DNA from: an uncultured Chloroflexota bacterium
Lineage (GTDB): Bacteria > Chloroflexota > Anaerolineae > Anaerolineales > Anaerolineaceae
Assembly (NCBI GenBank): GCA_902786265.1
Contig: CADACE010000007.1
Coordinates: 62,001 to 126,000, forward strand
Direction: 5' to 3'
DNA length: 64,000 nucleotides
The notes below the pieces were generated by a model that was not told where the DNA came from, did no database searches, and saw nothing but the letters and a program-made list of their open reading frames with translations. Every line of letters starts with the position of its first letter. The first letter of the stretch is position 1. Shown here one piece after another: positions 61,350 through 64,000 of this stretch. Position numbers and translations under genes: made by a program.

Positions 61350-62300
61350 ATGGATAAGAATTCAGATATTTATGAAAAATCGTTTGAGTCAGGAGCGTTT
61401 GATCAGGGATTATATATCCCTTTGACAGATGACTTACTGTTTCATATGGTTTTTACAAAAAATGAGATTGCTTTACGCAGTCTCCTCAGTAGTTTGCTGA
61501 ATTATCAGGAAAGCGATATTTTACAAATAGATATATTGAACCCCATGCAGTATACAGAGCTTCATGATATGAATCTGACTATTCTGGATTTGAAATTGCA
61601 TCTGAATGGACAAAAATATGTATTAGTTGAAATGCAGGTAAGGAAATTTCAAAGTTGGCCTGAACGGACACTTGTTTATGCTTGCAGACAGATAGCAGAG
61701 CAGGATAAGGGATATGATTTTGAATACGGGAATCTTCAGCAGGTGATTCAAATTGCAATTATGGATCATACTCTTTTCCCTGATCATAAGAGGTTCCTTT
61801 CGAAATATCAATTGACTGATGAAGAAGGTTATTTATATACAGACAAACTTCAATTTATTATTATGGACTTGACAGCAATTAAAGATGCTTCGGAAGAAGA
61901 AAGAGAACTGGGTCTTGTTGAATGGGCTAATGCATTTAAGGCAAAAAATTGGGAAACTGTTAACCAAATTAATAATGCTGGTGTGAAGGAGGCGATGAAA
62001 ACAATGGAAGTAATTATGTCAACACCAACTGAAAGACAATTATTGTTAGACAGAAGAAAAGCAGAAATAGACCGGCGTACTTTGATTTCTGAAGCCAAAA
62101 CACTGGGCAGAGCCGAAGGCAGGGCTGAAGGAAGGGCTGAGGGAAGGGCTGAGGGAAGAGCTGAAGGGCAGATTATTCAGGCTATCAAAATGTACCGCGT
62201 ATTAGTCCATTACGATGACGGACAAATTATTAATGCGATTATGTCTGATTTCAATTTGTCGAGAAATGACGCCGAAAAATATTTATCGGAATTCTCCTGA
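61350..62300 (+). CDS. Rpn family recombination-promoting nuclease
   Basis: A 316-residue Rpn/PDDEXK protein: IPLTDDLLFHMVFTKNE, then the PD-(D/E)XK core with ILDLKLHLNGQKYVLVEMQV (Asp, then ExQ), KGYDFEYGNLQQVIQIAIMD, and a C-terminal part with five RAEG repeats and a small helical domain. These toxic DNA nucleases take part in phage defence and recombination. GAGG lies before ATG 61350. Inside, AAGGAGG (61986-61992) precedes ATG 62004, in frame, which could start a 98-residue product lacking the nuclease core. The gene is AT-rich and probably mobile. Confidence 0.88.
   Translation: MDKNSDIYEKSFESGAFDQGLYIPLTDDLLFHMVFTKNEIALRSLLSSLLNYQESDILQIDILNPMQYTELHDMNLTILDLKLHLNGQKYVLVEMQVRKFQSWPERTLVYACRQIAEQDKGYDFEYGNLQQVIQIAIMDHTLFPDHKRFLSKYQLTDEEGYLYTDKLQFIIMDLTAIKDASEEERELGLVEWANAFKAKNWETVNQINNAGVKEAMKTMEVIMSTPTERQLLLDRRKAEIDRRTLISEAKTLGRAEGRAEGRAEGRAEGRAEGQIIQAIKMYRVLVHYDDGQIINAIMSDFNLSRNDAEKYLSEFS
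62109..62168 (+). repeat. Five 12-bp coding tandem repeats (RAEG)
   Basis: Five consecutive 12-base units encode RAEG, with variants AGAGCCGAAGGC, AGGGCTGAAGGA, AGGGCTGAGGGA (twice) and AGAGCTGAAGGG. The tract sits between nuclease and C-terminal domains of the Rpn gene. Unit number can change by slippage without shifting the frame. Confidence 0.9.
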
Positions 62301-62338
62301 TAAAACTGCTGCTTACAGAAATATAGTTGTTATAAATC

Positions 62339-62378
62339 AAAACAGGAAGGAGTCAAAATTCCTTCCTGTTTTCTTTCA
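62339..62378 (+). terminator. Terminator of the Rpn gene
   Basis: AAAACAGGAAGGA (62339-62351) pairs with TCCTTCCTGTTTT (62360-62372), followed by CTTTC. The A-run on the left means it could also serve the converging GGGtGRT gene. Confidence 0.85.
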
Positions 62379-62433
62379 ATTCAGGTGTCCGGCAAAGAGT
62401 GATAAATCAGATTTTCACCCTTCACCCTGCATC

Positions 62434-63429
62434 TTACATCACAGAGGCGACTGCGACGGCGCAGGCAACGGTGGCGCCGACCATCGGGTTGTTCCCCATG
62501 CCCATGAAGCCCATCATTTCCACGTGGGCAGGGACAGAGGAAGAACCGGCGAACTGGGCGTCGGAGTGCATGCGGCCCATGGTATCGGTCATACCATAGG
62601 AAGCCGGACCGGCAGCCATGTTATCCGGGTGCAGGGTGCGTCCGGTACCGCCGCCGGAAGCAACGGAGAAGTACTTCTTGCCCATTTCGTTGCATTCCTT
62701 CTTGTAGGTGCCGGCGACCGGGTGCTGGAAGCGGGTCGGGTTGGTGGAGTTGCCGGTGATGGAAACATCCGCGCCTTCGTGGTGCATGATGGCGACGCCT
62801 TCGCGGACGTCATCGGCGCCGAAGCAGCGGACCTTCGCGCGGTCGCCGTCGGAATAGGCGATTTCGCGGACGATTTCAAGCTCGCCGGTGAAGTAGTTGA
62901 ACTTGGTCTGGACATAGGTGAAGCCGTTGATGCGGGAAATGATCATGGCGGCGTCTTTCCCTAAACCGTTCAGGATGACTTTCAGCGGGTTCTTGCGGAC
63001 TTTGTTGGCGTTCAGGGCGATCTTGATCGCGCCTTCAGCGGCAGCAAAGGATTCGTGGCCGGCCAGGAAAGCGAAGCACTTGGTGTCTTCGCTCAGCAGC
63101 ATGGAACCGAGGTTGCCATGGCCGAGACCGACTTTGCGGTCTTCAGCGACGGAGCCGGGGATGCAGAAAGCCTGCAGACCGACACCGATCATCTTCGCGG
63201 CGTCCGCGGCAGTCTTCACGCCGGATTTAATGGCGATGGCGCAGCCGACGGTGTATGCCCAGCAGGCGTTCTCAAAGCAGATCGGCTGGGTTTCTTTGAC
63301 GATGGTATAAGGATCGATGCCCTTTTCCTTGCAGATCTCAGCACATTCTTCAATGCTGTTGATGCCATATTCTTTAATTACAGCGTTGATTTTATCAACA
63401 CGGCGTTCATAACTTTCAAACAGTGCCAT
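62434..63429 (-). CDS. GGGtGRT family protein
   Basis: A 331-residue protein named after its motif: SGGGTGRTLHPDNMAAGPAS, followed by YGMTDTMGRMHSDAQFAGSS and MMGFMGMGNNPMVGATVACA. The family is conserved in anaerobes and has no known function. Codon use is extremely C/G-ending and uniform, as for highly expressed genes. The ATG at 63429 follows AGGAGG by 7 bases. It lies 14 bases after a NifU-like gene, its usual partner, which hints at iron-sulfur chemistry. Confidence 0.92.
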   Translation of the reverse strand: MALFESYERRVDKINAVIKEYGINSIEECAEICKEKGIDPYTIVKETQPICFENACWAYTVGCAIAIKSGVKTAADAAKMIGVGLQAFCIPGSVAEDRKVGLGHGNLGSMLLSEDTKCFAFLAGHESFAAAEGAIKIALNANKVRKNPLKVILNGLGKDAAMIISRINGFTYVQTKFNYFTGELEIVREIAYSDGDRAKVRCFGADDVREGVAIMHHEGADVSITGNSTNPTRFQHPVAGTYKKECNEMGKKYFSVASGGGTGRTLHPDNMAAGPASYGMTDTMGRMHSDAQFAGSSSVPAHVEMMGFMGMGNNPMVGATVACAVAVASVM

Positions 63430-63443
63430 TTCCATACCTCCTG

Positions 63444-64000
63444 TTATTCGTGTCTCGGATCAATGTATTTCGGGGCATTGTCGAAGCGGCCGTAATGACC
63501 TTTTGCTTTCTTCAGCGCTTCATTGGCGTCTTCGCCCTTCTTGATCATTTCCATCATCTTGCCGAGATGAATGAATTCGTAACCGATGATGGCGTTTTCT
63601 TCATCCAGCGCGAGGCGGGTGATGTAGCCTTCGGTCAGTTCCAGGTAGCGGGGACCCTTCGCGGCAGTGCCGTAAGTGGTACCGGTCATGGAACGCAGAC
63701 CCTTGCCCAGGTCTTCAAGACCCGCGCCGATCGGCAAACCGCCTTCGGAGAAGGCTGTCTGGGTGCGGCCGTAGACGATCTGCAGGAACAGTTCGCGCAT
63801 GGCGGTGTTGATAGCGTCGCAGACCAGGTCGGTATTGAGTGCTTCGAGGATGGTCTTCTTCGGCAGAATTTCTGCTGCCATTGCGGCGGAGTGGGTCATA
63901 CCGGAGCAGCCGATGGTTTCCACCAGAGCTTCCTGAATGATACCGTCTTTGACGTTCAGGGAGAGCTTGCAGCAGCCCTGCTGCGGAGCGCACCAGCCGA
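63444..64000 (-). CDS. NifU-like iron-sulfur scaffold protein, 5' end outside the window
   Basis: The frame is open to the window edge and gives the last 184 residues. It contains GWCAPQQGCCKLSLNVKDG near the edge and VETIGCSGMTHSAAMAAEIL, the Cys-rich signature of NifU N-terminal-like scaffolds, then a long extra C-terminal part with PRYLELTEGYITRLALDEEN. NifU/IscU proteins assemble Fe-S clusters. No cysteine desulfurase is seen within the window. It precedes GGGtGRT on the same strand, so they are co-transcribed. The protein is longer at its C-terminus than standard IscU. Confidence 0.85.
   Translation of the reverse strand, partial: GWCAPQQGCCKLSLNVKDGIIQEALVETIGCSGMTHSAAMAAEILPKKTILEALNTDLVCDAINTAMRELFLQIVYGRTQTAFSEGGLPIGAGLEDLGKGLRSMTGTTYGTAAKGPRYLELTEGYITRLALDEENAIIGYEFIHLGKMMEMIKKGEDANEALKKAKGHYGRFDNAPKYIDPRHE

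Overview
The window looks like chromosomal DNA of an anaerobic, fermentative bacterium, most likely an Anaerolineae-type Chloroflexota. The clues are secreted or membrane proteins with long Thr-Pro linkers (7551-8387, 6657-7547, 59769-60812), an NBR1-like Ig domain exoprotein (5736-6560), LysM proteins with Thr-Pro tails, and acetate kinase next to an L,D-transpeptidase. This assignment is inferred from protein style, not from a marker gene phylogeny. No rRNA, tRNA, CRISPR array or intact insertion sequence was recognised.

Layout. 1-5700: tail of an unknown gene, two Nudix hydrolases (one NudC-like), an ACT-domain/UPF0210 pair, a truncated DUF1016 protein, and an overlapping nanE-like epimerase plus ROK kinase. 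5.7-11.3 kb: envelope proteins (Ig domain, PpiC-type lipoprotein, Thr-Pro linker protein), an orphan RelB-type antitoxin gene overlapping an acyltransferase/condensation-like gene, and a zinc-ribbon DUF6320-type membrane protein. 11.5-16.4 kb: first five-gene branched-chain amino acid type (HAAT) ABC transporter, followed by xdhABC (16.5-20.3 kb). 20.6-25.2 kb: a divergent sigma-70-like factor, a secreted MORN-repeat protein, an ABC exporter and a GNAT enzyme. 25.24-25.66 kb: nine degenerate 46-bp tandem repeats. 25.6-30.5 kb: a reverse-strand operon (AAA/DUF4143 ATPase, zinc alcohol dehydrogenase, YciI, amidohydrolase, diamine-type acetyltransferase). 31.2-34.4 kb: T-box leader and valS. 34.5-38.2 kb: a broken toxin-antitoxin pair, a GT-C-like membrane protein, a small membrane protein and a GNAT. 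38.6-42.6 kb: a class A PBP homologue with degenerate active sites, rhomboid and guanylate kinase. 42.7-47.7 kb: FmdB zinc ribbon, a heptad inverted-repeat cluster, L,D-transpeptidase, ackA, a secreted protein and a TM2 protein. 47.8-52.2 kb: lysS with a fused C-terminal tRNA-binding domain, a HAD phosphatase, and infC-rpmI-rplT with a non-canonical ATC start on infC. 52.2-59.7 kb: a racemase divergent from the second HAAT transporter, which continues directly into pyrK-pyrD. 59.8-64 kb: LysM protein, rpsT, an Rpn-family nuclease with internal RAEG repeats, and the GGGtGRT / NifU-like pair running off the end.

How the genes work together. Both HAAT transporters sit beside nucleobase or ureide-related enzymes: cassette 1 beside a three-subunit xanthine dehydrogenase, cassette 2 in one unit with dihydroorotate dehydrogenase subunits and divergent from an Asp/Glu/hydantoin racemase. 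This suggests, without proving, that one or both import purine, pyrimidine or hydantoin-like compounds instead of amino acids. In both cassettes a hairpin terminator separates the substrate-binding protein gene from the permeases, which would let the binding protein be made in excess. At the DNA level the most unusual signals are the 46-bp repeat array and short tandem heptanucleotide repeats of different sequence scattered through at least five intergenic sites.
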